A stretch of DNA of 51,955 bases, from contig NZ_JAPFDR010000018.1 in the NCBI RefSeq assembly GCF_026168755.1, positions 1-51,955 of the forward strand, in the 5' to 3' direction. This DNA comes from Clostridium sp. Lineage in GTDB: Bacteria > Bacillota > Clostridia > Clostridiales > Clostridiaceae. Under the pieces are notes generated by a model, which saw only the letters and a list, made by a program, of their open reading frames with translations, was not told where the DNA came from and ran no database searches. Each line of letters begins with the position of its first letter. Position 1 is the stretch's first letter. The position numbers were made by a program, and so were the translations under genes. This document shows positions 1 through 8,518 of the stretch, piece after piece.

Positions 1-141
1 ACTGTTTGAGCGAATAGCGAGTTTAAAAACTTTAGCCAACTTTACGGAATCAATTATATAAATTCTAGGCGAAAATTTCACAGTTCCCGTAAAATAAATA
101 TTTCATTTTTTCGCTTCCACGTGACGAACAATAGAATTCAA
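1..141. other. left-edge stretch without a gene
   Basis: No reading frame or RNA gene that I can support. The stretch looks less A+T-rich and more structured than the other intergenic regions here and runs off the window edge. It lies directly downstream of sleC. It might be part of a dispersed repeat or an RNA, but nothing in the 141 bases proves this. Confidence 0.3.
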
Positions 142-1476
142 CTAGTCGTCGAAGTAGTTCATTTTTGGTATTTGTTTTGAGTTTAAGATATCAAATGATA
201 ATGGTGGAATGAATGTTTTTTGTTTGATAGATGATCTTAATTCTGCGATTCTTGTTACTCCAACATAAATATCAGATATTCTATACCATGTTGCATAATC
301 TACAATCCCCGTTTGAGGCAAATTAAATACACTTTGGAATACCTTAACTTCCTCTTCTGTCCTTGATCCATATACTCCATCAACTGCAGACTTAGGTATT
401 AATGGATAGTTTTGAGATATTCTATTTAATTGATCTTGAATTGTTTCAACTTCAGTTCCTGTAGAACCTACAGTTAAATCATACCCTGGATAAGAGCTTG
501 GACTTCCCTTTACAAGCTCTGCTGTAACTAACTCAATATCATTTCCATAATAGTTAGTCAAAATCTCATAAGGAACTTTTCCTTGATCCCCAAGATATTT
601 GCTTCCCCATTGAGTCATCCAACCTGGACATTGAACATTTTTTCCATCACAATATTGTGTTAATAAAGGTTGCTTCCTACCTATTCTTCTTATATAAGTT
701 GAAAAAATATCATCAACAACTACGCTTATGCTATCATATATATTTCTTCCATAATTAAAAGCATGATCATATGCTGTTGAGTTTGTAATATCATAATTTT
801 TACCTTTTCCTTTATACCATTCTGTATAAATTCTATTTAAGGTAAATGATATTATTGCATAAATATTAGCTCTTATTGTACTCTCTGGCCAAGTTGAATA
901 AATCTCACAAGATGCTACATTTTTAATATAATCCTTATATAATACTTTGTAATTTGGTGCTGAAGTATTACTTGGCGTACCTGCATGAACAGTTATAAAT
1001 TCTGGAACTACAGGTTTAGGAAGTACTACTCCACCAGTTGGTGGAGGTAATGGCTTATCTACTTCCTCTGGAATTTTCGCTGGAAAATTACCATTTAGTG
1101 TGTTAGGATTTATGTTTATTACATCAGCCCTAAAACCTCTTCTATTATTATTTTCTACTAACCGACATTGTTGTATAGCTGTTTGTCCCGGGAAAATTTG
1201 TATCCCATTTATAACAAGTACCTGAAATCCTTCTCTTTCAACTTGCAAATCATACAAACTGTATGGAGTTGGTTGTGATGGCTCTTGTGAATATTCTAAT
1301 GGAGGTGCATCTAACTCTATTGTTTGTGATTCTCCTGATGAGTTTGTTACTAAATTTACTTCCCTACTCTCTCCTGTTTGACCTGCTGATGGTACTAATA
1401 CTGCCTTACTTCCATCTACCGGTATATAAGTATCACCTACAAAACATTGTAATTTTAACCTACCTTTCTCAGCCAT
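142..1476 (-). CDS. sleC: spore cortex-lytic enzyme SleC (pro-enzyme)
   Basis: SleC is the clostridial germination enzyme that degrades spore cortex peptidoglycan after Csp proteases remove its propeptide. At 444 residues it has the family's usual length. An N-terminal pre/pro region (about 1-150) ends in a Pro-rich linker (KPLPPPTGG). A SpoIID-like catalytic region follows (about 160-330), with the EIYSTWPE segment at 191-198; E191 aligns with the SpoIID catalytic Glu by eye. Cys276 and Cys283 lie in the catalytic part. A PG_binding_1 repeat (about 335-400, VDGVYGSRTEEEVKVFQ) binds peptidoglycan. The start has a clear GAGGAG ribosome site. The gene sits 66 bases behind the csp gene on the same strand, the arrangement known from other clostridia, so the two are probably co-transcribed in the sporulating mother cell (inferred). 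Confidence 0.93.
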   Translation of the reverse strand: MAEKGRLKLQCFVGDTYIPVDGSKAVLVPSAGQTGESREVNLVTNSSGESQTIELDAPPLEYSQEPSQPTPYSLYDLQVEREGFQVLVINGIQIFPGQTAIQQCRLVENNNRRGFRADVININPNTLNGNFPAKIPEEVDKPLPPPTGGVVLPKPVVPEFITVHAGTPSNTSAPNYKVLYKDYIKNVASCEIYSTWPESTIRANIYAIISFTLNRIYTEWYKGKGKNYDITNSTAYDHAFNYGRNIYDSISVVVDDIFSTYIRRIGRKQPLLTQYCDGKNVQCPGWMTQWGSKYLGDQGKVPYEILTNYYGNDIELVTAELVKGSPSSYPGYDLTVGSTGTEVETIQDQLNRISQNYPLIPKSAVDGVYGSRTEEEVKVFQSVFNLPQTGIVDYATWYRISDIYVGVTRIAELRSSIKQKTFIPPLSFDILNSKQIPKMNYFDD

Positions 1477-1542
1477 AATTACTCCTCAATATATTAATCC
1501 ATTAATATTAATATGATTTTTATACAGTTTTAGTTACTAAGA

Positions 1543-4500
1543 CTATATTTCTTTTGGTTTTCTAACAAACAACTTCCCAATATTATATTCTTCATATCTA
1601 TCATTACCATCAACTTTTATCCTTCTACTTTTCTCTTCATAAATCTCTCTTATATTATCAAATATTCCATTCAAGTTAAAAATCCCATACCCCCATTCTC
1701 TATTTGGATAAATATCCCCACTTCTTGTATCAGCTCCTGCAATAATATATGATTTTACCTGTGATGTGTATATTGCTTGCTGATTTTTATTAACTATTGC
1801 CCATTGTAAAATTAAAGCGCATCCACCTGCTACTACAGCTCCAGCTACTGATCCTCCAGTTGCTAATCCTATTCCTCCTCCTGGCTTAATAACAGTTGCA
1901 TTTACACCTCCTGCTGCTATATCAGGTTTTATTCTATTATCTCTTGTATAACCCCTACCAGATTCACTTACAACTGAATTATTATTTTGATTATAATATG
2001 CTACACTAATTGAACCAGTGGCTGAACTAGGAACTGTCAATGTTGTATTCGCCGTAGAATTTAATAGCTTAGTTTCTTCATCTAATAATTCTCTTTGCGG
2101 TATCCAAACATAATACTTTCCATCTACTATATATTTTCCTGTCAATCTAAACTTCCATATGCCTTCCCTTAAATTACTTGCCTTTACAACAATTAATGAA
2201 TCACCTGTTATATAATCAGGACTAACAAAATTTACAATCATTTCTGTTCCTTCATAGGTAAATTTTATTTTTTGATCTCTAGATATTTTTGATGTTAAAT
2301 TATCTATTATCTCTCCCGATGGTGATACTATTGATAATGCAATAATATTAGGCTTGTTTATATATATTTGTATTGGCAATATATTTTGGTTTTTTCCTAC
2401 TCTAAGCTCTATTTCTTTAACATCACCAGTATTGTTAATTATTCCTTCAACGTGTGTTTCTGTATTTCCTTGATTACCAGTATTGGTTACTACTAAAGTT
2501 CCAACCTGTTTTGAATAATTTTCTATAGGTGTCTCTAAAAATCCATCACCGGAATGTGATGACATATTAGTACCAAGTGGTATATATATAACTATTGGTC
2601 TATTAACTTCATTTCCTACAGCAGCTACATATCTTAGTGCCAAAAGTATACTCCAAGGTGTATATCCAATTTTTTTAGGATCTATATAAGATCGTATTAA
2701 TTCATCCTCATTTGCCCTTGCGAGCTTTACTACTACGAATTCACAATCTGGTGCTGCACCTTTTAATTCTGGATTAATCCCTCTCCCACCAATAATACCG
2801 GCTACCATAGTTCCATGGCCAATTTCATCTTTTGATTCAACTATAGAATATGGATCTTCCCCTTTGGCATTAGCAGCGATAGCCTCTGTTATTTGTTCAT
2901 TGGTATATTCCTTTCCATATCTAATTCCATATACATTTTCATTTGCAAGCAATGTTTGATCCCATATTCTAAACACCCTGGATGTTCCATCTTCTCTTTG
3001 AAACTCCTCACTTAAATAGTCTATTCCAGTATCAATTATTCCAACCAGTACCCCTCTTCCATTTAACCTTAGATATGGATTGTTATTAAACGTAGGTGCA
3101 CCACTAGCTTCAACGGGAGATATATCACTCAATGTCATTACTGGTTGTAAATCAAGGTCAACTATACTATTAGCTAATTTCTCTATCTCACTAACCTTAT
3201 CATTTGGAACTATTACTATTGCAAAAGTTTCAGATATCATTACTCCTTCTACACCTGGAATTTTTACAATTTCATTAAGCCTTTCCCTATTAGGAAGTTC
3301 AATTAATAGAACAATAGAGTTTCCATCTTGCTTAACTCCATTAATACCGTCAATTCCATTAATACTCATATTATTTTGGTTAATTGCACTTCCTTGATTA
3401 GTTTCATCTGTAGTTGTTACATTTATATTGCCTTCTGGCTCATCTTGTCTAATTAATCCATAAAACCTAGCTCCTAACTCCTCCATTGTCACCATAAGAC
3501 TATCATATAGACAAACTTCACCATATCCCCATGCTGAATCAGGATAACTTATATCCCTTCTTTCCTTTCTAGATCCCATAATTAAATAATACTTTAATCT
3601 TTGCCCATAAAGATACGGATCATTTTTCTTTACTATTCCCCATTGCATCATTAGTGCACATATTCCTGCAACATTAGGTGCTGCCATTGATGTACCTGTC
3701 TTCCTATCATAAGACTTCTCAGGAATTGTGGAATAAATATTTTCTCCAGGAGCCACTATATCTGGCTTAATATATTGTCCAATATAAACTTTTCCTCTTC
3801 CACTAAATGGTGATATATTATTAGTTAAATAATTATAACTCCCAACAGAAATAACATTACTTACTGTTGCCGGAATTCCTAATGTATTATCTATAGTTGG
3901 ATCTAAAAACTTTGTAGTCACATTTAACCCTTCTGATATCGGTAGCCATATATTAAAATTTCCTTTATAATCATTAATTTTTCTTATAGTTAACTTCCAT
4001 TGTCCAGGTGCTACAAACTCATTAACACCTCTAAATATTATCCCTATTTCTCCACTGATATCAAATGGTTTAGGACCAGTACTATATATTTCATAAATGC
4101 TTCTTCCTAATCTACCTTCTCTAAATCCTTCTGCTAAAAATATTTCCCCACTACTTATTCCGCAGGGACATAAAAGCTCTATACTAATTTTAGGTAAAAT
4201 AGATTTGTATATATTTAATGCTATAATAGCTTCTGCATCACCAACATTAAAATAAATTTCATTTATAGTATTTAATTCACCAGAAATATGATGTGCAGCT
4301 TCTCCCTCATTTCCAGCTGCTATTACTATTGTTTGTCTCTCTAAAGATGATGTTATACCTATATATTGTTCTAATAAACTACTCCCATTATGTGCACCAT
4401 CATTAGTACTTAGACTCATATTTACAACTAAAGGTAATCCCAATTCTTTTGATTTGTCATTTAAAAATTTAAGGCCTCTCATTATTTGAGTACTAAGTGC

Positions 4501-5196
4501 AAATCTAGTTCTTGCAGCTTTAACCATAGCTATAGAACTTTTAGGTGCTACTCCATAAAATTTTCTATCTATTTTTCCACCAGCACAAGCTATACCAGCT
4601 ACATGAGTTCCATGACCAACTAAATCTACAGAATTTACTACTGAAAATGGATCTGGTGACTGTAATGCTTTATTTATGGTCCCACTATCATATATTTTTC
4701 CACCTTGCTCTAAATCATAAATATATTTAATTCTAGTAGTTCCATCATCATTTATAAATGCAGGATGAGTGTAATCTATTCCAGTATCTATAAATCCAAC
4801 TAAAATACCTTCACCATCTAAATCATATGAACTCACAGCTTGTGGAATACATGATACCCTATTGGCTTCAGAATCTGTTGTATATAAACTTTTAGGTAGT
4901 TCTATATATTGAATACTAGGATTTAATGCTAAATCTATTAACTTATCCACAGGAATTGTTACAATCCCAAAATTATATCCCAAATCTTCATATTTTCCAC
5001 CTAAGTTATCCACAGATTGAGCCACTTTATCAACACTATCCCCAGAAATTATAGTAACTTCTATTTCTTGTTGAACATTTTTTAACATAAAACCATTTGA
5101 TATATTTAGTTTTCCTAAAACTTCAAGAGGAAAGTTTTTTAATAATCCTAAATAGTTTTGATTTAAATTATTAGCTTCTATAAATATCATCCCCAT
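1543..5196 (-). CDS. Csp germination protease, two subtilase domains fused
   Basis: Csp proteins are subtilisin-like spore proteins that sense germinants or cleave pro-SleC. This 1217-residue protein holds two full copies, each with a prodomain. Domain 1 (about 1-575) has an intact triad: Asp137 (FIDTGID), His195 (GHGTHVAG) and Ser503 (GTSMAAP), with oxyanion Asn296. After a linker rich in N, G and I (about 586-625), domain 2 (about 626-1190) keeps Asp722, His794, Asn908 and Ser1116, but the Ser motif is GGSVAGA instead of GTSxAAP, so its activity is doubtful. Clostridioides difficile has a similar CspBA fusion; C. perfringens has separate CspA, CspB and CspC. The start is uncertain: ATG 5196 and ATG 5190 both lack a good ribosome site. 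sleC follows directly and is the likely substrate. Confidence 0.92.
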   Translation of the reverse strand: MGMIFIEANNLNQNYLGLLKNFPLEVLGKLNISNGFMLKNVQQEIEVTIISGDSVDKVAQSVDNLGGKYEDLGYNFGIVTIPVDKLIDLALNPSIQYIELPKSLYTTDSEANRVSCIPQAVSSYDLDGEGILVGFIDTGIDYTHPAFINDDGTTRIKYIYDLEQGGKIYDSGTINKALQSPDPFSVVNSVDLVGHGTHVAGIACAGGKIDRKFYGVAPKSSIAMVKAARTRFALSTQIMRGLKFLNDKSKELGLPLVVNMSLSTNDGAHNGSSLLEQYIGITSSLERQTIVIAAGNEGEAAHHISGELNTINEIYFNVGDAEAIIALNIYKSILPKISIELLCPCGISSGEIFLAEGFREGRLGRSIYEIYSTGPKPFDISGEIGIIFRGVNEFVAPGQWKLTIRKINDYKGNFNIWLPISEGLNVTTKFLDPTIDNTLGIPATVSNVISVGSYNYLTNNISPFSGRGKVYIGQYIKPDIVAPGENIYSTIPEKSYDRKTGTSMAAPNVAGICALMMQWGIVKKNDPYLYGQRLKYYLIMGSRKERRDISYPDSAWGYGEVCLYDSLMVTMEELGARFYGLIRQDEPEGNINVTTTDETNQGSAINQNNMSINGIDGINGVKQDGNSIVLLIELPNRERLNEIVKIPGVEGVMISETFAIVIVPNDKVSEIEKLANSIVDLDLQPVMTLSDISPVEASGAPTFNNNPYLRLNGRGVLVGIIDTGIDYLSEEFQREDGTSRVFRIWDQTLLANENVYGIRYGKEYTNEQITEAIAANAKGEDPYSIVESKDEIGHGTMVAGIIGGRGINPELKGAAPDCEFVVVKLARANEDELIRSYIDPKKIGYTPWSILLALRYVAAVGNEVNRPIVIYIPLGTNMSSHSGDGFLETPIENYSKQVGTLVVTNTGNQGNTETHVEGIINNTGDVKEIELRVGKNQNILPIQIYINKPNIIALSIVSPSGEIIDNLTSKISRDQKIKFTYEGTEMIVNFVSPDYITGDSLIVVKASNLREGIWKFRLTGKYIVDGKYYVWIPQRELLDEETKLLNSTANTTLTVPSSATGSISVAYYNQNNNSVVSESGRGYTRDNRIKPDIAAGGVNATVIKPGGGIGLATGGSVAGAVVAGGCALILQWAIVNKNQQAIYTSQVKSYIIAGADTRSGDIYPNREWGYGIFNLNGIFDNIREIYEEKSRRIKVDGNDRYEEYNIGKLFVRKPKEI

Positions 5197-5249
5197 ATAA
5201 AATTGATTTATATAATATATGCTTATCTATTAATTTTTGTATTATTAAC

Positions 5250-5277
5250 AAAAAAAAGTGCCCTTGAGCACTTTTTT
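5250..5277 (-). terminator. terminator of the XRE regulator gene
   Basis: GC-containing stem AAAGTGC/GCACTTT with a six-base loop. It is followed on the minus strand by a run of T and overlaps the stop codon of the regulator. It separates the regulator operon from csp-sleC. Confidence 0.8.
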
Positions 5278-5950
5278 ATAATTTTATTTCTATTCTCTCT
5301 AACTTTGCAATTACTGATATTTCTCTAGCTTCTACAGTTTCTGTCATAAGGGATCCCCCGTTGCTTACAATAAGTAACTTTGAATTCCCTAAACTTTTTA
5401 TTTGTCTTATTTTTCTGCTGCCTTTATAATCAACTAAGAATATTCCATTATTGCTTATTTCCTTTACTAAATGAGCAAAGGCTAAATCTCCTTGCATCAT
5501 TCTAAATCCAGACATCTCATTATCCTGAATTTCTAAATACATAACTTTATCTTGTGGAAAACCTTCTACTTTATTTGAATGAATAGGTAGCTCTATTTTT
5601 CCTTTAACATTCTTTAAACTATAATCATAAATTGGAACATTCTTTAAAACAGATGAAAATGCATTATCCCATACTTCTTCTGTTTCTATCTTTGCTGGCT
5701 TTTTGTTAACTGTAGCATAAGTTTTTCTTTCTTCCATTAATACTTCATCAGTTACAACCATACTTACATCATTTAAATCTGCATTTAAAATCTTAGCTGC
5801 CTTATCTATAAATGATTCTTGTACAATCCTTCTCCCAGTTTCAACTTCGTTTATAAATTTTTCTGCAACACCTAACTTCTTTGCAAGCACCTTTTGCGTC
5901 ATACCAGATTTTAATCTAGCTTCTTTTATCTTTTCACCAACTCTACTCAT
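5276..5950 (-). CDS. XRE-family regulator with S24/LexA-like C-terminal domain
   Basis: Likely DNA-binding transcription regulator of 224 residues. Residues about 4-58 form a Cro/CI-type helix-turn-helix (IKEARLKSGMTQKVLAKKLGV). The C-terminal half (about 110-215) resembles the LexA/CI S24 fold, but at the usual serine motif (GDSM) this protein reads DNEMSG, so self-cleavage is unlikely and the domain may only dimerise or bind a ligand (inference). I chose ATG 5950 over an upstream in-frame start because it has AAGGAAGAG at good spacing and overlaps the end of the preceding DUF3783 gene, which suggests translational coupling. Target genes are unknown. Confidence 0.8.
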   Translation of the reverse strand: MSRVGEKIKEARLKSGMTQKVLAKKLGVAEKFINEVETGRRIVQESFIDKAAKILNADLNDVSMVVTDEVLMEERKTYATVNKKPAKIETEEVWDNAFSSVLKNVPIYDYSLKNVKGKIELPIHSNKVEGFPQDKVMYLEIQDNEMSGFRMMQGDLAFAHLVKEISNNGIFLVDYKGSRKIRQIKSLGNSKLLIVSNGGSLMTETVEAREISVIAKLERIEIKL

Positions 5951-6317
5951 CGCTCTCTTCCTTTCTAACTTTTGAATACCATTCTTTTTCATCTATTAAA
6001 TGCTTAATAAGATAACTTATTTTCCAATTAATAGACTGCTGTGTTACTACAGCCAATATACCATCTTTAATATTTTGTCTAGTATCCATTATTGCTTTTC
6101 TAAGTTCATATTCGGATAAATTATTATATAATATTACCTTTTCTTTAATTGGATTATTATTAAATATTTCTAACTTCATACCAAGTAATACATCCATTAA
6201 TGTCATTTCACACATTTCAGGAGTTATTTCAATTATTTTATATCCTAACTCCATTAAATTCAGTAACTCAGTATTAGATAATCCATATGCTAAAATACAC
6301 TTATTATTCTCAAGCAT
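5943..6317 (-). CDS. DUF3783 family protein
   Basis: Small soluble protein of about 124 residues that resembles the DUF3783 family of clostridia (ILAYGLSNTELLNLMELGYKI near the N-terminus). Its function is unknown. A longer frame starting at GTG 6338 exists, but ATG 6317 is preceded by a GGGGTG ribosome site at correct spacing, so I take that start. Its stop overlaps the start of the XRE/S24-like regulator by a few bases, so the two are translated as a unit and the protein may modulate the regulator (inference). Confidence 0.72.
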   Translation of the reverse strand: MLENNKCILAYGLSNTELLNLMELGYKIIEITPEMCEMTLMDVLLGMKLEIFNNNPIKEKVILYNNLSEYELRKAIMDTRQNIKDGILAVVTQQSINWKISYLIKHLIDEKEWYSKVRKEESDE

Positions 6318-6352
6318 AACAAACACCCCAATATACACATATAAATTTAATT

Positions 6353-6423
6353 TAAGGCTGTATTAAAATCCAATGTGAAAACTATACTAAATTATTCACA
6401 TGCTTTTTTTAATACAGCCCTTA
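6353..6423. repeat. short palindromic element with 13-bp inverted ends
   Basis: Perfect 13-base inverted arms (GGCTGTATTAAAA at 6356-6368 and its complement at 6407-6419), with a second inner pair ATGTGAA/TTCACAT (6373-6379/6395-6401). TTAA-type sequence flanks both sides. It lies between ppiB and the DUF3783 gene. It has no clear T-run, so it is not a standard terminator. It could be a very small non-autonomous element (MITE-like) or a structured leader. Confidence 0.5.
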
Positions 6424-6445
6424 AAGTTTTAATCCTAATGAAATA

Positions 6446-6970
6446 TTAGTCTTCTATTATTTCAGGTTCATCAAACTTTTCACCAAAAGTTTCTACTGTT
6501 ACTTTTTTCATTACTTGATCTTCATATGGCTTATCACTGTAGTCTCTCTTAGTGTTAACTATCTTTGTAGCAACATCTAATCCTTCTATTAATTTACCAA
6601 ATGAAGCATATTGTCCATCTAAGTGTGGTGCATCTTCAACCATTATGAAGAACTGACTTCCTGCAGAATCTGGATGCATTGCTCTAGCCATAGATAAAAC
6701 ACCTTTTGTATGTTTTAAATTATTTGCAAATCCGTTTCTTGAGAATTCACCTTTTATGCTATATCCAGGACCTCCAATTCCCATTCCTTCTGGACATCCA
6801 CCTTGAATCATAAATCCAGGTATTACTCTGTGGAATATTAATCCATCATAAAATCCTCTATTTATTAAATCAACAAAATTTTTAACTGTATTTGGAGCTA
6901 TTTCTGGATATAACTCAGCTTTCATTATATCTCCATTTTCCATTTCTATAGTTACTATAGGGTTTTTCAT
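6446..6970 (-). CDS. ppiB: cyclophilin-type peptidyl-prolyl isomerase
   Basis: Cytoplasmic PPIase of 174 residues that catalyses cis-trans isomerisation of prolyl bonds. It has the cyclophilin core: FHRVIPGFMIQGG (active-site Arg and Phe), GGPGYSIKGEF, SMARAMHPDSAGSQFFI and LDGQYASFGKLIEG. There is no signal peptide, so it acts in the cytoplasm. The start has a GAGG ribosome site seven bases upstream. It is monocistronic or weakly linked to downstream genes. Confidence 0.95.
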   Translation of the reverse strand: MKNPIVTIEMENGDIMKAELYPEIAPNTVKNFVDLINRGFYDGLIFHRVIPGFMIQGGCPEGMGIGGPGYSIKGEFSRNGFANNLKHTKGVLSMARAMHPDSAGSQFFIMVEDAPHLDGQYASFGKLIEGLDVATKIVNTKRDYSDKPYEDQVMKKVTVETFGEKFDEPEIIED

Positions 6971-7114
6971 ATAATTACCTCACTTTCATTTTTTGGTATA
7001 ATTTATTATTATCATATTTCTATATAGTAATTCAATGTTTTAAGCAAATTTTTTCTTTTTTAAAGCTATGATGATACATTATAAATACCAACATTTAAAT
7101 TTTAGTAAGGAAAC

Positions 7115-7140
7115 TCAAAAAAGCCTCGAAAATCGAAGCT
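7115..7140 (-). terminator. terminator of the DUF4325 gene
   Basis: Stem AGCTTCGA/TCGAGGCT (one G:U pair, three-base loop) on the minus strand, followed by six T. It lies 65 bases behind the stop of the STAS-like gene. Confidence 0.7.
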
Positions 7141-7204
7141 AATAAATTATACTTATTAATAAAAGTCCTTTAAAATATATTATACCAAGTTGAAAAATTT
7201 TCAT

Positions 7205-7477
7205 TTATTGTTGAAATGCAGTTCCTAAAACTACTCTTGAATAATCACTATAGTTTGATAAATTTTTAACATCAATTTGTTTAAAAATATATTCTCGTCC
7301 AAACTTATTTATTAAGTCGTTAAATAAACATATTAAAAAAGTTGATGGAATTCTCTCTAACCCGTCAAAGTCTAAAGTTACACCTGTATCTAAATTATTC
7401 TTTACTATTTCTCTTAATAAAATAGCATCCTCTATTAAATAACTTTCACCTAAAAAGTCTTTTATTCTTATATTCAT
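7205..7477 (-). CDS. STAS-like DUF4325 domain protein
   Basis: Small protein of 90 residues that matches the STAS-like DUF4325 family over its whole length (GVTLDFDGLERIPSTFLICLFNDLINKFG). STAS-like folds usually act as switch partners of kinases or ATPases, and DUF4325 genes often sit beside a GHKL ATPase or a DNA-binding domain; no such partner lies next to it here. It is a single-gene unit with its own strong promoter, which is overlaid by a 15-base inverted repeat, and with its own terminator. Its function is unknown; a signalling or regulatory role is inferred. Confidence 0.75.
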   Translation of the reverse strand: MNIRIKDFLGESYLIEDAILLREIVKNNLDTGVTLDFDGLERIPSTFLICLFNDLINKFGREYIFKQIDVKNLSNYSDYSRVVLGTAFQQ

Positions 7478-7501
7478 ACTTATTACCCCGATCCCTTTTT
7501 A

Positions 7502-7559
7502 AATATTCTGAAAATTCTTTCTATACTAATAATATATACAATTTTCAGAATATTGTCAA
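7502..7559 (-). promoter_or_regulatory. promoter with 15-bp palindromic operator, DUF4325 gene
   Basis: On the minus strand: -35 TTGACA (7554-7559), 17-base spacer, -10 TATATT (7531-7536). Two perfect inverted 15-mers, AATATTCTGAAAATT at 7502-7516 and its complement at 7540-7554, sit inside the promoter spacer and just after the expected start point. Each arm contains TTCNGAA. This is typical repressor-operator geometry. Confidence 0.75.
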
Positions 7560-7593
7560 CTATTTAACAAATATTTTTTATAAATATGAATAT

Positions 7594-7616
7594 AAAAAAA
7601 CGCCCTTTGGCGTTTT
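7594..7616 (-). terminator. murI terminator
   Basis: Stem AAAACGCC/GGCGTTTT with a four-base loop and a T-run on the minus strand, a few bases after the murI stop codon. Confidence 0.85.
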
Positions 7617-7621
7617 ATTAT

Positions 7622-8398
7622 TTATCGTTGTTGAATTAATTTTAAACTTAAATCAACAACCTTTTGTTCATCTAGAGAGTTATATATATTTATACTTCCT
7701 TTTTCAGTTCTATCCGTTAATAGATCTTTCTCTTTTAACCTTCTTTTAATTTCCCTAGCTGTTCCTTCTCCACCATCAATTATGGTAACATTACTTCCTA
7801 CAATTTTTGATATTGTATCTTTTACAAATGGATAATGTGTACAACCAAGTACTATAGAACTAATATCCTCTTTATTATATAAACTTAACTTTTCCAGTAA
7901 ATATTCCTCTAATTCTTTTCCGGTTAATATACCATCTTCAATGAACTCCATAAGTCCTGCACATGGTATTGGAACTATTTCTGCCTTTTCTTTATATTTA
8001 TTAAGTAACAAATTAAACTTTTGTTGTTTAATAGTCATTGGGGTTGCCATTATTAATATCTTACCATTCCTATTTAACTCTACTGCCGGCTTTATTGCAG
8101 GCTCTATTCCAACTAACGGCATATCCGGATACACTCTTCTTAGTTCACTTACCGCTGCACTAGTAGCTGTATTACACGCAACAACAAGGCCCTTTATTCC
8201 TTTTTCTATTAAAAATTCAACTACATTAAATGTTAAATCTCTTATCTCTTTTGTAGGTTTTACACCATATGGAGCATTTTTTGAATCTCCAAAATATACA
8301 TAATTCTCATTAGGCATTATCTTTATGGCTTCTCTCATTACACTTAAGCCACCTACTCCTGAATCTAAAAAACCTATTGGTAAATCCTTCTTATTCAA
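7622..8398 (-). CDS. murI: glutamate racemase
   Basis: Makes D-glutamate for peptidoglycan from L-glutamate in the cytoplasm. At 258 residues it has the usual length. Both catalytic cysteines are present: Cys75 (VVACNTATSA) and Cys186 (VLGCTHYP). The N-terminal substrate loop GFLDSGVGGLSV includes the conserved Asp12 and Ser13. The start is TTG, supported by a GGAGTGAG ribosome site nine bases upstream. A good terminator follows. It lies downstream of the SOS-controlled small gene on the same strand with a 120-base gap. Confidence 0.96.
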   Translation of the reverse strand: MNKKDLPIGFLDSGVGGLSVMREAIKIMPNENYVYFGDSKNAPYGVKPTKEIRDLTFNVVEFLIEKGIKGLVVACNTATSAAVSELRRVYPDMPLVGIEPAIKPAVELNRNGKILIMATPMTIKQQKFNLLLNKYKEKAEIVPIPCAGLMEFIEDGILTGKELEEYLLEKLSLYNKEDISSIVLGCTHYPFVKDTISKIVGSNVTIIDGGEGTAREIKRRLKEKDLLTDRTEKGSINIYNSLDEQKVVDLSLKLIQQR

Positions 8399-8518
8399 GT
8401 TATCTCACTCCAATTTATATATTCCTTAACTTTATTTTATACCTTAATTAATAGTAAATCTACTTTCATTTACTATAATATATAAATTATTGTGTATTTT
8501 TCTTTTAACAAAAGTTTA

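Noticed and set aside
5276..5950. LexA repressor itself
   Set aside because: The N-terminus is an XRE/Cro-type helix-turn-helix and the protease serine motif is absent; the LexA boxes at 8832-8879 must be served by a gene outside the window.
7205..7477. Anti-sigma-factor antagonist (SpoIIAA-like STAS)
   Set aside because: The sequence fits STAS-like DUF4325 better; there is no conserved phospho-serine motif and no adjacent kinase or sigma gene.
8453..8474. AGTAAAT/ATTTACT hairpin upstream of murI
   Set aside because: Only seven A+T pairs with an eight-base loop and no T-run; expected by chance in such sequence.
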